A stretch of DNA of 64,000 nucleotides from Pleurotus djamor (lineage: Eukaryota; Basidiomycota; Agaricomycetes; Agaricales; Pleurotaceae): positions 146,422-210,421 of the forward strand of contig JAPEVF010000011.1 of NCBI GenBank assembly GCA_029747585.1, written 5' to 3'. The translations under genes were made by a program, and so were the position numbers. The notes under the pieces were generated by a model. It was not told the origin of the DNA and made no database searches. It saw only the letters and a program-made list of their open reading frames with translations. This document shows, piece after piece, positions 31,479 through 41,727 of this stretch (position 1 is its first letter; each line of letters starts with the position of its first letter).

Positions 31479-33263
31479 ATGGAGCCCGAACACAAACACT
31501 TCGTTGCCGTTCATGGTGGGGCGGGTATACATTCACGAAACTCTGATCAGGCTGTCAAGCAGGCATTGGCCAATGCTTGCACACAAGCCCTTCTCGACCT
31601 CCAGGCCGAAGGTGACCTGAATGCCGCCCTGAATGCGACGGAAAGAGCCATTTGTGTGTTGGAAAACGACCCTTGCCTCAATGCTGGTGAGTCGTGGCTT
31701 GTTTGTGGCTGAGTATACACCTGGACTCTAGGCTCTCATTACCCCTCAAATCAGGTCATGGTTCCAACTTGACGTTGGAGGGGACAGTCGAATGTGACGC
31801 GGCAATTATGGATGGCCAGTCCGGTGACTTTGGTAGTGTCGGGGCTGTTTCAGGTAGGTCGCCTACGTATGCGTCCCAGCATTCAATCTAACTAACGGGT
31901 TCGGCTAAAAATGCGTGTACAGGCATAGCCAACCCCATACAACTGGCACGGCTGATTTTAGAGCACTCACGCATCCCAGACCCACTTGGCCGCATTCCCC
32001 CCATGTGTGTATTAGTGTATCTCTCAGCTGTGTTCGGACGGGCAGTCTAAAGACCTGTTCTAAGGACACTCGTTTCGGACGGTGCCTCGTTCTTCGCGTC
32101 CAAGGGTTCTGGGGATCGACGTCCGATCCCGAGGGTGCCTCCGGAATCTTTGATCACTCCTCGAACACGGCGACAATGGACCGAGTGGAAGACCTGGTTG
32201 GATGCATCGAAGGCACAGGGACACTCCACTGATCAGGCTGTCATCCCGAGGCTTGATGATCAAATGCAAGACACCGTCGGTGCCGTGGTATGCGATAGCC
32301 TTGGCCGCATGGCGTCTGGTGTTTCAAGGTTTACATTCCTTCCTTGAACCTGTCCTCAAGCTAATCTGGTGAATCTCCCTTTCCTCGGATTTAGTGGCGG
32401 TATCTTGTTGAAACACCCTGGACGCATCGGCGAAGTAAGTCGCTAATTCTCATCTACGCTGTCGATTTCCCACTAACACTTCGNTTTTCACTTCGGTATC
32501 TCAAGGCAGCCGTATATGGCGCTGGGTGTTGGGCTTCCCAGACTCCCCGGGTCCACCGTGCGACATCTGTTGACCGCGCTTCCGTGGTTTATCCAATTCC
32601 AGAAAGAAGCATGGCTTGCAGCGTGTCAGGTATGTTTCTGATCAGCCATCACTTGATGATGTCTCCATTATGCTTTCATTGAAAGAGCAATGTACCTCTC
32701 CCCTCCCTCATAGCATCGCATTTACTCTATATATACCTTAACGCCGATGCATCAATCCTATACATAGTCATCCCCCCGATTTGTTTGTCCGTTCACATCG
32801 TTGATTTCATCTATTTTAGGCGCGGGGGAAGGCATAGTCAAGGCGATGCTCGCTAGAAATATTGCCCGAGCACTGACTTTCGATCGTGATGAGGACAGTA
32901 CGCAAGACACTGGAGTTGATATTGATGTACACCAAGCTCTGTGGGAGGTGTTGGCGAAGCAGTTCTGTGGTACGTCAATGCTGAAGCACTGATGCGTGAT
33001 TGTACTGATCGCACATCTTTTCCTAGAGGCAAGTCTTGCCCGTGGTGAATCCAACTTGGACGTAGGAGTAATAGTGCTGTTGCGAGAGCGCGTCTCGCCA
33101 ACACAGTTCGCAGGTGCGTATAGAACTCCGACTTGAAATGATTCCCTAAATCTTGCCAGTTCGTTTGTGGTGTGCGTTCACTACGTCGTCTATGGCAATT
33201 GCATATGCATCGTCACGGCACCCCACACCGAAGGTTAGGGCCGTCTCACGTTCCGAAAATTGA
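31479..33263 (+). CDS. Taspase-1-like threonine aspartase
   Basis: Ntn-hydrolase of the asparaginase-2 family, closest in motif to taspase 1, the protease that cuts MLL and TFIIA after Asp in animals. Start MEPEHKHFVAVHGGAGIHSR (31479). Exons encode CLNAGHGSNLTLEG, ECDAAIMDG, FGSVGAVSGIANPIQLAR, LVSDGASFFASKGSG, and the autoproteolysis site MQDTVGAVVCDSLGRMASGVS; Thr of DTVG would become the N-terminal nucleophile. Then SGGILLKHPGRIGEAAVYGAGCWA, GAGEGIVKAMLARNIARAL, and a last exon VRLWCAFTTSSMAIAYASS ending at 33263. About eight exons; the N at 32484 is intronic. Substrates are unknown; ordinary asparaginase activity is less likely because of the taspase-specific blocks. Confidence 0.87.
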
Positions 33264-33608
33264 CAAATGCTCAACGCGACGTAGACCAGGATCCTGAGAA
33301 GACCCAAGGACGCGTCTTCCGATCTCCCAATCTACATCACGGCTATTTCTCTGCAATGAAGATCTATTGTTGGTATTAATAACTCGATCAATCGAAGGCA
33401 GTACAGTTGGTCGATCGGTGCTGGTAATGAAACGGAATATACTCATTATTATAGTAGACGGTGTAGGCGATCGAACATTTCTGGACACCGGGGGTCATAT
33501 CAACATCGCATTGGCCGGTTTCGGGGGCTTATAACACCCTGTCGGTGCGCATGTCGCGTTCCTCAGTGAGGGGATTGCAAGGAAGGGTTCTCCATCACAG
33601 TGGTCGAC
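33264..33608. other. Convergent spacer after taspase
   Basis: Contains the 3' ends of the taspase gene and the coiled-coil gene. If the N at 33622 is a spurious base, the coiled-coil CDS would extend to 33563. No separate gene seen. Confidence 0.45.
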
Positions 33609-34457
33609 TCAGCTGCTTGGTNGGGGGGTATCAGCATCATCTTCGTGGGAAGGACAGTATAGGTTGAACGTACTGGATGGGTCAGTGGGTTGAGTGGGCT
33701 GAGTGGCTTGCACCGGGTTGGATGCAGCGGCGCGCAACTGATCTCGCTGCCTCTCTACGGTGAAGCACTTTTCCTGAAGCAGACGTACAGTGTTGACATA
33801 GGCTTTATGGGTATGTTGGAGGAAGGCTAAAAGAGACAAGGGCTCGAGGGGGAATTGCTCAGGTGGGATGGGAGGTTGGCCTGCGGGTGTCTGAAGCAGA
33901 ACGAGATCTTGGACAAAGCTTTTCCACTCTCCAGTGAAGCGGAGGGGACCGTTTCCCTCTCGATAGAGTCCTATATGAGCCAGTTCTTGGATGAGACTTG
34001 TGATATACGCCTCCTTCTCTCCCAATCGCTTCGTCATGGATTTGAGCATTTCAGCAGAGTCAGCCTTGGCTGCGGCGACTGCAGCACTCAGCTCCTGAGA
34101 CGCGCTGATTTGTTGTTGGGAGAACTGATTCTGAAGCGTAAGAATTTTGGCTGCAAGTTCAGCATTATAGACCGATTGTGGCGATGATTGTGCTCTGAGC
34201 TGTTCGTTTTCGAGTTGTAGACGGTGATTAGAGCTGCGCAGGAGGTCGAGCTGCTCTTCACAGGACTTGATTACGGAGGATCGTTCTTCTTCTATTAGAG
34301 CAAGTATGGCCTCTGCACCACCTTGGATAGCAGGAGACTTTCGAGGCTGTGGAGAACGTCCAGGTTGTAGCTGCGATTGCGGTGGTTGTGATGGTTGTGG
34401 TTGAGAATGAGGAAGTGGTGGTATTTGCACACTCGACGGCCTCGACGAACCTGACAT
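33609..34457 (-). CDS. Uncharacterised coiled-coil protein
   Basis: Single-exon ORF starting MSGSSRPSSVQIPP (34457), about 280 residues. The first 55 residues are Pro/Gln/Ser-rich; residues about 60-150 form a probable coiled coil (ILALIEEERSSVIKSCEEQL through QLENEQLRAQ), then Ala/Glu/Lys helix; then a globular-looking GPLRFTGEWKSFVQDLVLLQ and LEPLSLLAFLQHTHKAYVNTV. I recognise no family. Upstream in-frame ATGs exist but MSGSS has the better context. An N at 33622 lies in a C/G run seven codons before the stop; removing that base gives a different tail ending at 33563. Head-to-head with the membrane protein gene at 34626, start codons 168 bp apart. Confidence 0.65.
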   Translation of the reverse strand: MSGSSRPSSVQIPPLPHSQPQPSQPPQSQLQPGRSPQPRKSPAIQGGAEAILALIEEERSSVIKSCEEQLDLLRSSNHRLQLENEQLRAQSSPQSVYNAELAAKILTLQNQFSQQQISASQELSAAVAAAKADSAEMLKSMTKRLGEKEAYITSLIQELAHIGLYREGNGPLRFTGEWKSFVQDLVLLQTPAGQPPIPPEQFPLEPLSLLAFLQHTHKAYVNTVRLLQEKCFTVERQRDQLRAAASNPVQATQPTQPTDPSSTFNLYCPSHEDDADTPXPSS

Positions 34458-34540
34458 TGGGACAGTTGGACACGAATTACGTAACACGCAAAAACAATGG
34501 TTGTTTGTGCATGTGTGTGCATGGTTGGATGTGACAAGGG

Positions 34541-34546
34541 CACGTG
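34541..34546. promoter_or_regulatory. CACGTG E-box in divergent promoter
   Basis: CACGTG between the starts of the coiled-coil gene (34457) and the membrane protein gene (34626). Candidate shared element. Confidence 0.3.
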
Positions 34547-34625
34547 GTGATGAAGTTGTTCCCTCGAGTCCAACGCGAGGCCAAATTTCCGATGCGCTTA
34601 TAATGAGCCTTGCCGTCCCTCGTCC

Positions 34626-35547
34626 ATGCAATCTTTGGTCTCTCCCGCTATATTCTTTGGTCTCGGCGCGCGTCTGTTCATCAACATGCTCACTGGCTCA
34701 GCAGACTCATCCATACAAGAGTTCTTGCTGCTCGGCGTCTGGGAGGGCGTCGGTGTCCACTGTGCTTTCACCTACTCCGAGTACGGTCTCATAGCCGCTG
34801 TCGGTGTCGTCCTACACCTCTTCGTCGACTTTTCTGGATCCCAGGACCTCCTCAGGTCGTTTTGCACATTCGTTGGCATCGCCGCTGGCTTTCTCTCGAG
34901 CGAGGTGCTTTCCAACCTATTCGAGGCCAATTCTCGCGACCGTTCCAAGCGCAAATCCTATGGAGATGCACTCGGGCTGACGAGCAGCTATGAGTCTCAC
35001 AGAGACCGCGGAAAGGATGGAAAGAAGAAGGAGCGAGGGAGTTATGACAGTCCTCGTCACAAGGCATTCCGCCAGTCACAATCCGACATCACCTCTGTTG
35101 ATTCCAATTCCGAACTCATACACTTACGACCATCCATGACACCACGCGAGAAGGAAGTGGCTGCATTGCGCGCTCGCGCCTCCCTCGCTGACAGCGAACG
35201 ACGACGGTTTAAGGAGGAGAGGAAGTGGGCGGTTTCACAAGGGAATCTTGCACGAGCATCCCAGATGAAGTGGCAGGTGAAGAAGTACAAGGCTCTGATG
35301 GAAAGCTTTATGCGACAAGCAGATGCGCTAGCTGATGAATGTAAGCTCTCTTCTCATCTTCTCCTCGAACTTGCTATTCATCCTGTCCATAGCAAACATC
35401 ACTTTCTCTCCACGGTCGTCCTCCACCGACCACCGGAAAGTTAGCGCACCCGCACAGACCGTGCCAATCACCAACGGCAACGGTCAGCTCCATGAAAAGT
35501 CACATCACCACCGCCGTCATGTTTCTTCATCCAAACCACACACATAG
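34626..35547 (+). CDS. Uncharacterised membrane protein with basic coiled tail
   Basis: Start MQSLVSPAIFFGLGARLFIN (34626). The first 110 residues contain three to four hydrophobic segments (AIFFGLGARLFINML, LLLGVWEGVGVHCAF, LIAAVGVVLHLFVDF, FCTFVGIAAGFLSSEVLSNL), then a charged region with RDRSKRKSYGDALG and a long amphipathic helix (PREKEVAALRARASLADSERRRFKEERKW). One intron near 35340-35440 joins ALADE to FSAPAQTVPITNGNGQLHEK, and a His/Arg/Ser-rich tail ends SSSKPHT at 35547. I know no function. The layout, a short membrane domain and cytosolic helix, would fit an organelle-membrane adaptor but that is speculation. Confidence 0.7.
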
Positions 35548-35869
35548 AGCTGCTGGCCATGCTCCTTGCTTTGCCTTGCCATCTTTCGGATGCCTTTAAT
35601 CACGCATTCAATAATCGAACAACTTCGACGCAACCAACCTCCGACGCGACGGAACATCATAATCGGCTATGCAGAAAAGCCCATAACATTCATGATAAAT
35701 CCAAAGTGTAGCTTCTATATACAGAAGCAAGGGGGCCGTAGTTAGTACATGGGCGTCGGTGTAAGATATGCGTATGTACAGTATAAATAGATAGCGAAGT
35801 TCGGAAAAGGATACGGGGAAGCAACAAGAAAATACCAGATACACAAAATGGATGAAAAAACCCGGAGGA
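35548..35869. other. Convergent spacer, nothing recognised
   Basis: A 322-bp spacer between the stop codons of the membrane protein gene and CHD1. It should contain both 3' UTRs; A/T content rises toward the CHD1 end. Confidence 0.5.
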
Positions 35870-38800
35870 CTATCGATACGATTTCCCATTGGTCCTTGAA
35901 CTGGAACTGCTGGAAACAACCATGGAACCATTTGTCTTGCTACCGCTCGCCCCAGAGCGAGCCTTTCGGATCGAACTTTCGGAGCCAGCTCGCGGAGCGG
36001 CCTCCTTCATGACCATCTTCGCGTGGATCTCCTCGAGCTTCGACGCTTTGACTTTTTTGGGCCAAAAGAGTGTTACAAATCTACAGGCACAATGGTAAGT
36101 TTCACAGTGTAGAGTGGTCCGGGAAACCAAACTTACGTCCAGAGATGACGACGCCACCGTTCACGATCCTCGCCAGCTGCGGCCTTGGTTGCAAGAACGG
36201 CTTCGATACGACGACCGATGGCGGCGAGAGAGTCTTTCAATATCGCGACCTTGTCGTCTCGTGGCATATCTTCACCGGAGAGTTTCAGCTGCTTCAGCTG
36301 CTTCTTGACAGGCCTCAGTTCCTCCTTGGTCATATTTTCGTCCATGGACGGGCTAGAATGAAAGGGGAAATAAGGTCACATACACCCTTAACTCGGATAG
36401 TAAACTCACCATTCATCAGATGACTCAGAATCAGTGAAGGTTGGGGTAGGTCGACGCTTACGCTTGCGAGAGCTACCATCATCCAATGAGGCCATGGCCT
36501 CGCTCTCCGCTCGTCGCTTCGTAGCACTGGAATAAGAGGTAGATGCAGAGGGCATCGGCATCGGCGGTGGCGAGGCCGACATCTTGAGAGCTCCGCGACT
36601 TCGCAAGGAGCTTTCATAAGAGCGAAGCTTTTCGTCGTGTTCTCTGAGTAGACCAAGGAGGAAGTCGCCGCGGCGTACAAGGTGGATTGCGTTGGGAATA
36701 NGCCGACTCGAGGTGTCTTCGCCCTTTCTGCCTTCCTCAAGGAAGAATTTACCAGCCAAAGCGAGTTTCGGGTCCTTTTGGATGGCTTCCCAATTACCGA
36801 AGCCGTATAAGAAGGCACCGACGAGCAACATAGAGTCGTCCTGAGGGCCCCAACGGCCTGACCAGTTGAGAGTGGGACGAATGTTTTCGATGGGTATGGA
36901 CCACTTGTAAGGATCGGGGAGTTCAGACAGATGGTTGAAGAGGATGCGCAAATCCCGATTGCGAGAGATGACCGTCTCAGCGTTAATGTTGCCGACGCCA
37001 CGACAGGTAACGAGAACAGCTTTGCTCTTCTGAGCGTTGGTGAGTGTCTCCCCAGCAGCTACGCGTGTGCGCTTCTGATCTTCGCTGTCCTTAACGGCTT
37101 GAGTACATATATCGAGGATCTCGTCAGCAATGTCGAGGATCATGCCCTTGTTTTTATCCTTGAGCTTCGACTCCTCCACCTATATCATCGTGAGACCTCG
37201 GCTTGACCAAGTTATAAATGTCCGCTTACGATAATGTCGTATCGTTGCCTGATGTCGCCCCATCGCTGCAAGCTTCGGATGAGGACGCGAACATCACGCT
37301 CCTTGAGTTCCATGGCCTTCTGGCTAGCAGACTTCCGGGTTGGACCAGGTACCTTGGGCTTCTTCGGTGCTGGAGCTGAAGGAGCGGGGTCGACGTCCAT
37401 GCCTTCATAGTTCACCTGTGCAGCAGCCCTCTTGCGGTCCCTAGACTCCTGAGCAGCTGACTCCTCAGCCTTGCGGTCGTTTTCTTCCTGCTCGAATCTT
37501 TGTCGTTCGTCCAATGGGATAATGTCTTCCCAGCTCATGTCGTTCTTGACATCGCTGACGGCCGCGAATTGGGCCAAGAAGCCTTCACCACCCAGAGAGG
37601 TGCCACCGTCACCAGCGACCATCGAGGTTTCATGGTCTTCGGCTCTGTTGAGAATGTCGTCGAGATCCATTTCATCTAGCTTTTTGCTCTGTTGGGAATC
37701 ATCTTTGTCGAAGCTACGATAGGGAGTGATGAGGTAGACGACAAGATATTTGACGGCGTACGACTTACAGTTTCTGAGCGCCGTACTTAAGGACCGCATG
37801 TAATTCGTCTTTGCTTAGATTATTATCTGGCTTGTGAGGATCTTTCGATGAAGATGCCTTGGAGCTCAGGTGAGCATGGGACGTGTCCATTTGGTTGATG
37901 ACTGGGATGGAAGGCTGAGTTATAGGACACGAAGGACAAAGAGGCGCCACTTACTGGCATACTCGAGCACCATCTTCTTCTTGGCGCGTTCGAGAACATC
38001 CTCTTCCATGGTGTCCTTACTGACGAAGCGATACACACTGACATGGGACTTCTGACCAATTCGATGAGCGCGAGCCATGGCTTGCAAGTCATTTTGAGGA
38101 TTCCAGTCACTCTGCATCGAGGTGAGTGGGAGGTGAATAAAAGAGCGTGGTCAACCTACGTCGAAGATGATGACGGTGTCAGCAGTTTCAAGGTTAATAC
38201 CAAGACCACCAGCACGCGTGGAGAGAAGGAAGGCGAAGTCAGGAGAACCAGGGGCGTTGAAGTGTGCGATCGATTTCTTGCGAGCATCCGAGGAGACCAT
38301 TCCATCCAATCGTTGATGGAGGTACCCTCTCAAGGACATGTAGTCACTGAGGATATCTAGCATGCGAACCATTTGACTGAATATGAGGACTCGGTGACCG
38401 TCCTGTCGTAGACGCGCAAGGAGTTTGTCGAGGAGAACCATCTTCCCACTGTTCATCACAAGGCCCTTAAGAGCTTCTTCGTTGGTTTCCGATCGAGATT
38501 CAACACCTTCGAAAAGATATGGGTGGTTGGCAGCTTTCTTGAGTTCCATAGCTAATTTGAATCAGCAACGGGTTCCCAGAAGATGTAGAAGTCACCTACC
38601 GATATTCAATAGACTGATGTTGTTATTCCCGTTCGCACTTTTGATCAGACCTTGGAAGTTCTAAACGGACGTCAATATAACCCTCAAAACGATCAAAAGT
38701 ACATACTTTAGTCAGGATGTTCTTGTACCAGTGCGTCTGTAGAGAACTCATTTCGACACGGAGGATACGCTCGCTCTTGGTAGGCAGCGATGTTAGGACA

Positions 38801-41035
38801 TCTCGCTTCAAACGTCGGAGCATCAACGACTCTAGCTGGGCGTGTAGCTCCTTGATCTTTTCCTCGTGATCGGCGTCGTTCAAATCGAACTCGTTTGTCA
38901 GAGCAACTAAAGGGGCGGGGTTATTCACTACGTCAGCAGGGAGGCGGAGACACCACTCACATTTCTCGGGCATGAGGAAGTGCATCAACGACAGTAGCTC
39001 TGATGAAACGACAAGTCTATCAAAACTAGTAGACGACACAAAGACTAGAAACTGACCTTTAACATTGTTTTGCAGTGGAGTTCCTGTGATAAGAAGTTTC
39101 GAGGCAGAAGAAAATGACCTTAGAGCTTCGTACAACTGGCTCTCAGAGTTTTTCAAGCGATGCGCCTATTACCGAGTCAACAAACAAAGTATCAACAATC
39201 TTGTGAGACACTGACCTCATCAACAGCTAGTGCTTGCCACTTGATCTCACCGAGTTCCTTCGCATCTCTTAGAGTTAACTCGTACGTAGTAAGCAGGACG
39301 TTCATCTTCAAGCGCTTGTTGGTAGGACCAAACTCATAGTTGCGAATAACTTCTCGTGAACCAGCGGTTCCGATATACGTGACAACGTTGAGATCGGGAG
39401 CCCAGGATGCAAACTGGGATTGCCAGGCAGTTATGGTGGACAGAGGCACTATGACCAAGAAAGGGCCATATTGCCTGAGCTCGTGGAAGAGGTAAGAGAG
39501 GAAAGATACAGTTTGGACAGTCTAAATAAACGCGTTTGATACAATATTCGTAACCGGATTAAGCACTTATGCTTACCTTGCCGAGACCCATTTCGTCTGC
39601 GAGAATTCCATTCTCTCCCTTGCTCCAGATGTAGGCGAGCCAATTGAGACCTGTAAGCTGGAAGTCCTTCAGCTCGCCACCCGTCGCCGTAAGGTATTCG
39701 GGATCCTTATCGATCTTCTTGAACGTCGGTCGTTGATGTCGCGCATAATTTGTGCTTTTATACGGGAACAGACCTGCGGCCTCGCGTCTTCGATAAGCTT
39801 CAATCTGCTCTTGGGCTATCGGCTTGATCTCCTCTTGCGATTCCCAAGTGCAGTGCTCGTAATTGACGTTCGTCCACTTGCAAAAGTATTCTATTGATTC
39901 GACGCCCTCTCGATGAGCTACGATGCGTTCGACCGTTCTGAAGGTCTCGAGATCTTGACGTTCTCGTTCTCTTTCCAGCAGGAGGGCTTCGGCATCCTCT
40001 TGAGAGAGGCCAGGTGCATGAAGTCGAGCCTGCCACTGCTTGTAAGCCTTGATGTAATTGTCGACGCGCTTAAGACCTTTAAATCGCTTAAGAAATTCAT
40101 ATGTTTCATCGGTGTTATGGAGATGGGAGAAGTTCCTCCATTTAATATGGTACCGCTATGGAGAAATTCAAAACCTGAGCGAGCATAAGCGAGTACGAAG
40201 TTAGGGGTACATACAACGTTTTCGAACCAAAGATCTTCGGGATCATCCTCTCTTCCTTCATCACGGCTATGGCTCAGGACGGCTTCAATCTCGTCCTCTT
40301 CCTTCTGTGTTGCCGGGTCCACATAGTACGTCGCCTCTGCCTCGCCTTCATCGAATGTCTCAAAGTCTTGAACGTCGTCGACATAGTTGGGCACTCGCGT
40401 TCCGCGGCTGGAAACCCGAACTTCGCTATCCGAGATCCTCTTTGGCCGCTTTTTCTTTGAACGAGCGCCATAATCTGAATCTGAGTCAGATTCTGCGGCT
40501 GGAGGTCGGGTGTGGACTATATGGTGTGGTCAACCGGGGCAAGAACGAGCAGATTGTTTCAAAGAGGACATACCTCTTGGTCGAGACGACGAGGCCACCG
40601 AGGATTGCTTCTTTTTCTTTGAAGGTTTCTTGGGTTTGCTGTGATGCTTGGAATCCGCATAGGTATCATCATCATCGTCTTCTTCTTCCTCGTCGTCGCC
40701 CTGGTCATCGTATCCCTAGCAGAGGAGGAAGTAAGTCAGATATTGAGATGGAAAGCGGCGTCTTGAATGCGCCCTACCGAGTCCTCAGCGCCCTGTGGGA
40801 GGGGGAAATGAGCCAAGTAAGGGGTTAAAGGGGAGTCACACAACGCACAGAGTCTCTTTCAGGCTGCTGATATGAGTGGAGGCCATTGGAGGATGGGCCA
40901 GGGANTGGGGTGCTCGACGGCAGAGGGAGAGTCTTCGTCGACGGACTCGCCCTCGGCGTCTTTATTGACGGAGGAGTCTGAGTCGACCTGCATCTCGTCG
41001 TCGTCGCTGTCGTAGTTGAGGTGGAGGGTGGCCAT
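35870..41035 (-). CDS. CHD1: Chromodomain helicase Chd1
   Basis: Snf2-family remodeller that spaces nucleosomes behind Pol II. Start [18 protein letters not shown] (41035) heads an acidic N-terminus. Two chromodomains follow (chromo 1 about 40400-40100; chromo 2 with [13 protein letters not shown] about 39850). The ATPase shows [15 protein letters not shown] (Walker A), VDEAHRLKN (DEAH box), [36 protein letters not shown] and the RIGQ box [20 protein letters not shown]-terminal SANT-SLIDE-like region includes [19 protein letters not shown] and [12 protein letters not shown]; a CHCT/DUF4208 block ([17 protein letters not shown]) and basic tail end at 35870. About 15 exons. The N at 40905 adds a base and breaks exon 1; N at 36701 is an in-frame substitution. 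Confidence 0.95.
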
Positions 41036-41491
41036 TGGGGGGGGACGGTGTGGAGGACGTCGATGGTGGGGGAGGGAAGGAAGGGGGAATGATTGTTGGC
41101 GTTGAGTGACGCTCGCCAACCACAATGATTCACACGGCGACTGGCCCATCGCTACCGCGGCCAGTGCCGAACCCTTCCCCTTCGTCACCGCCCGTGACGG
41201 ACTCCGAATACGAAATAACAATGGAAAATAGGGCAGTGAGCAATTTCCCACATTCCCAGGCGTTGATAAAGTGCATTTCCGTGTTGCGGAGGACGATGGC
41301 ACCTTCCTAATCAGTGGAGTTTCCCGGGTCTCTCATCGTCAACAATGTCAAGAAATGGCACTTGACCCTCGCCATGAGGCATCGACAGCGTGACACCCCG
41401 CGGGTTAAGGTTACATCAATTATTATAACAATCCATCGTCGCCGTCGTTGCCGACATCTTTCAGCCGTATTTCTCCGCAATTCATCACAAC
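41036..41491. promoter_or_regulatory. CHD1 / small ORF-TFB4 divergent promoter
   Basis: About 455 bp between the CHD1 start and the small plus-strand ORF. It has a G-rich block at 41036-41050 and an AT-rich patch near 41415-41430 (attattataac). No other gene seen. Confidence 0.4.
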
Positions 41492-41680
41492 ATGCCCCCG
41501 TTTAATCTGCGCTTCAGAGCAAATCAGCCCCCTCGCCCCCACGCTGCATGGAACAACCTAGAACGAAACCTGTCACAGCTGACCGCACTTGGCTTTCCCA
41601 TTGTCATCGCCGTTATCGGTGAAGTCACTCAGGGTCCACATGCATCAGACGATGCTTTGATAGGGGCTATAGTCACGTGA
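41492..41680 (+). CDS. Small ORF immediately upstream of TFB4
   Basis: 62 codons starting MPPFNLRFRANQPPRPHAAW in a strong context (CACAACATGCC) and containing ERNLSQLTALGFPIVIAVIGEV. The stop at 41678-41680 is only 47 bp before the TFB4 ATG on the same strand. An aromatic/basic N-terminus and a short hydrophobic stretch look like a small mitochondrial or membrane protein, but I recognise no family. Alternatives: a long upstream ORF repressing TFB4, or one cistron of a two-ORF transcript as reported in Agaricomycetes. A chance ORF cannot be excluded. Confidence 0.4.
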   Translation: MPPFNLRFRANQPPRPHAAWNNLERNLSQLTALGFPIVIAVIGEVTQGPHASDDALIGAIVT

Positions 41681-41681
41681 C
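41672..41681. promoter_or_regulatory. GTCACGTGAC palindrome before TFB4
   Basis: Ten-base palindrome with a CACGTG core, 46 bp upstream of the TFB4 start and overlapping the last codons of the small ORF. If TFB4 has its own promoter this is the best candidate element. Confidence 0.35.
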
Positions 41682-41727
41682 TGATACCCACGCACATATC
41701 TGTAGCCCTTGATGACGTCAGCCACGA

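Noticed and set aside
32720..32745. TATATATA-like box
   Set aside because: Falls inside a taspase intron, not upstream of a gene start.
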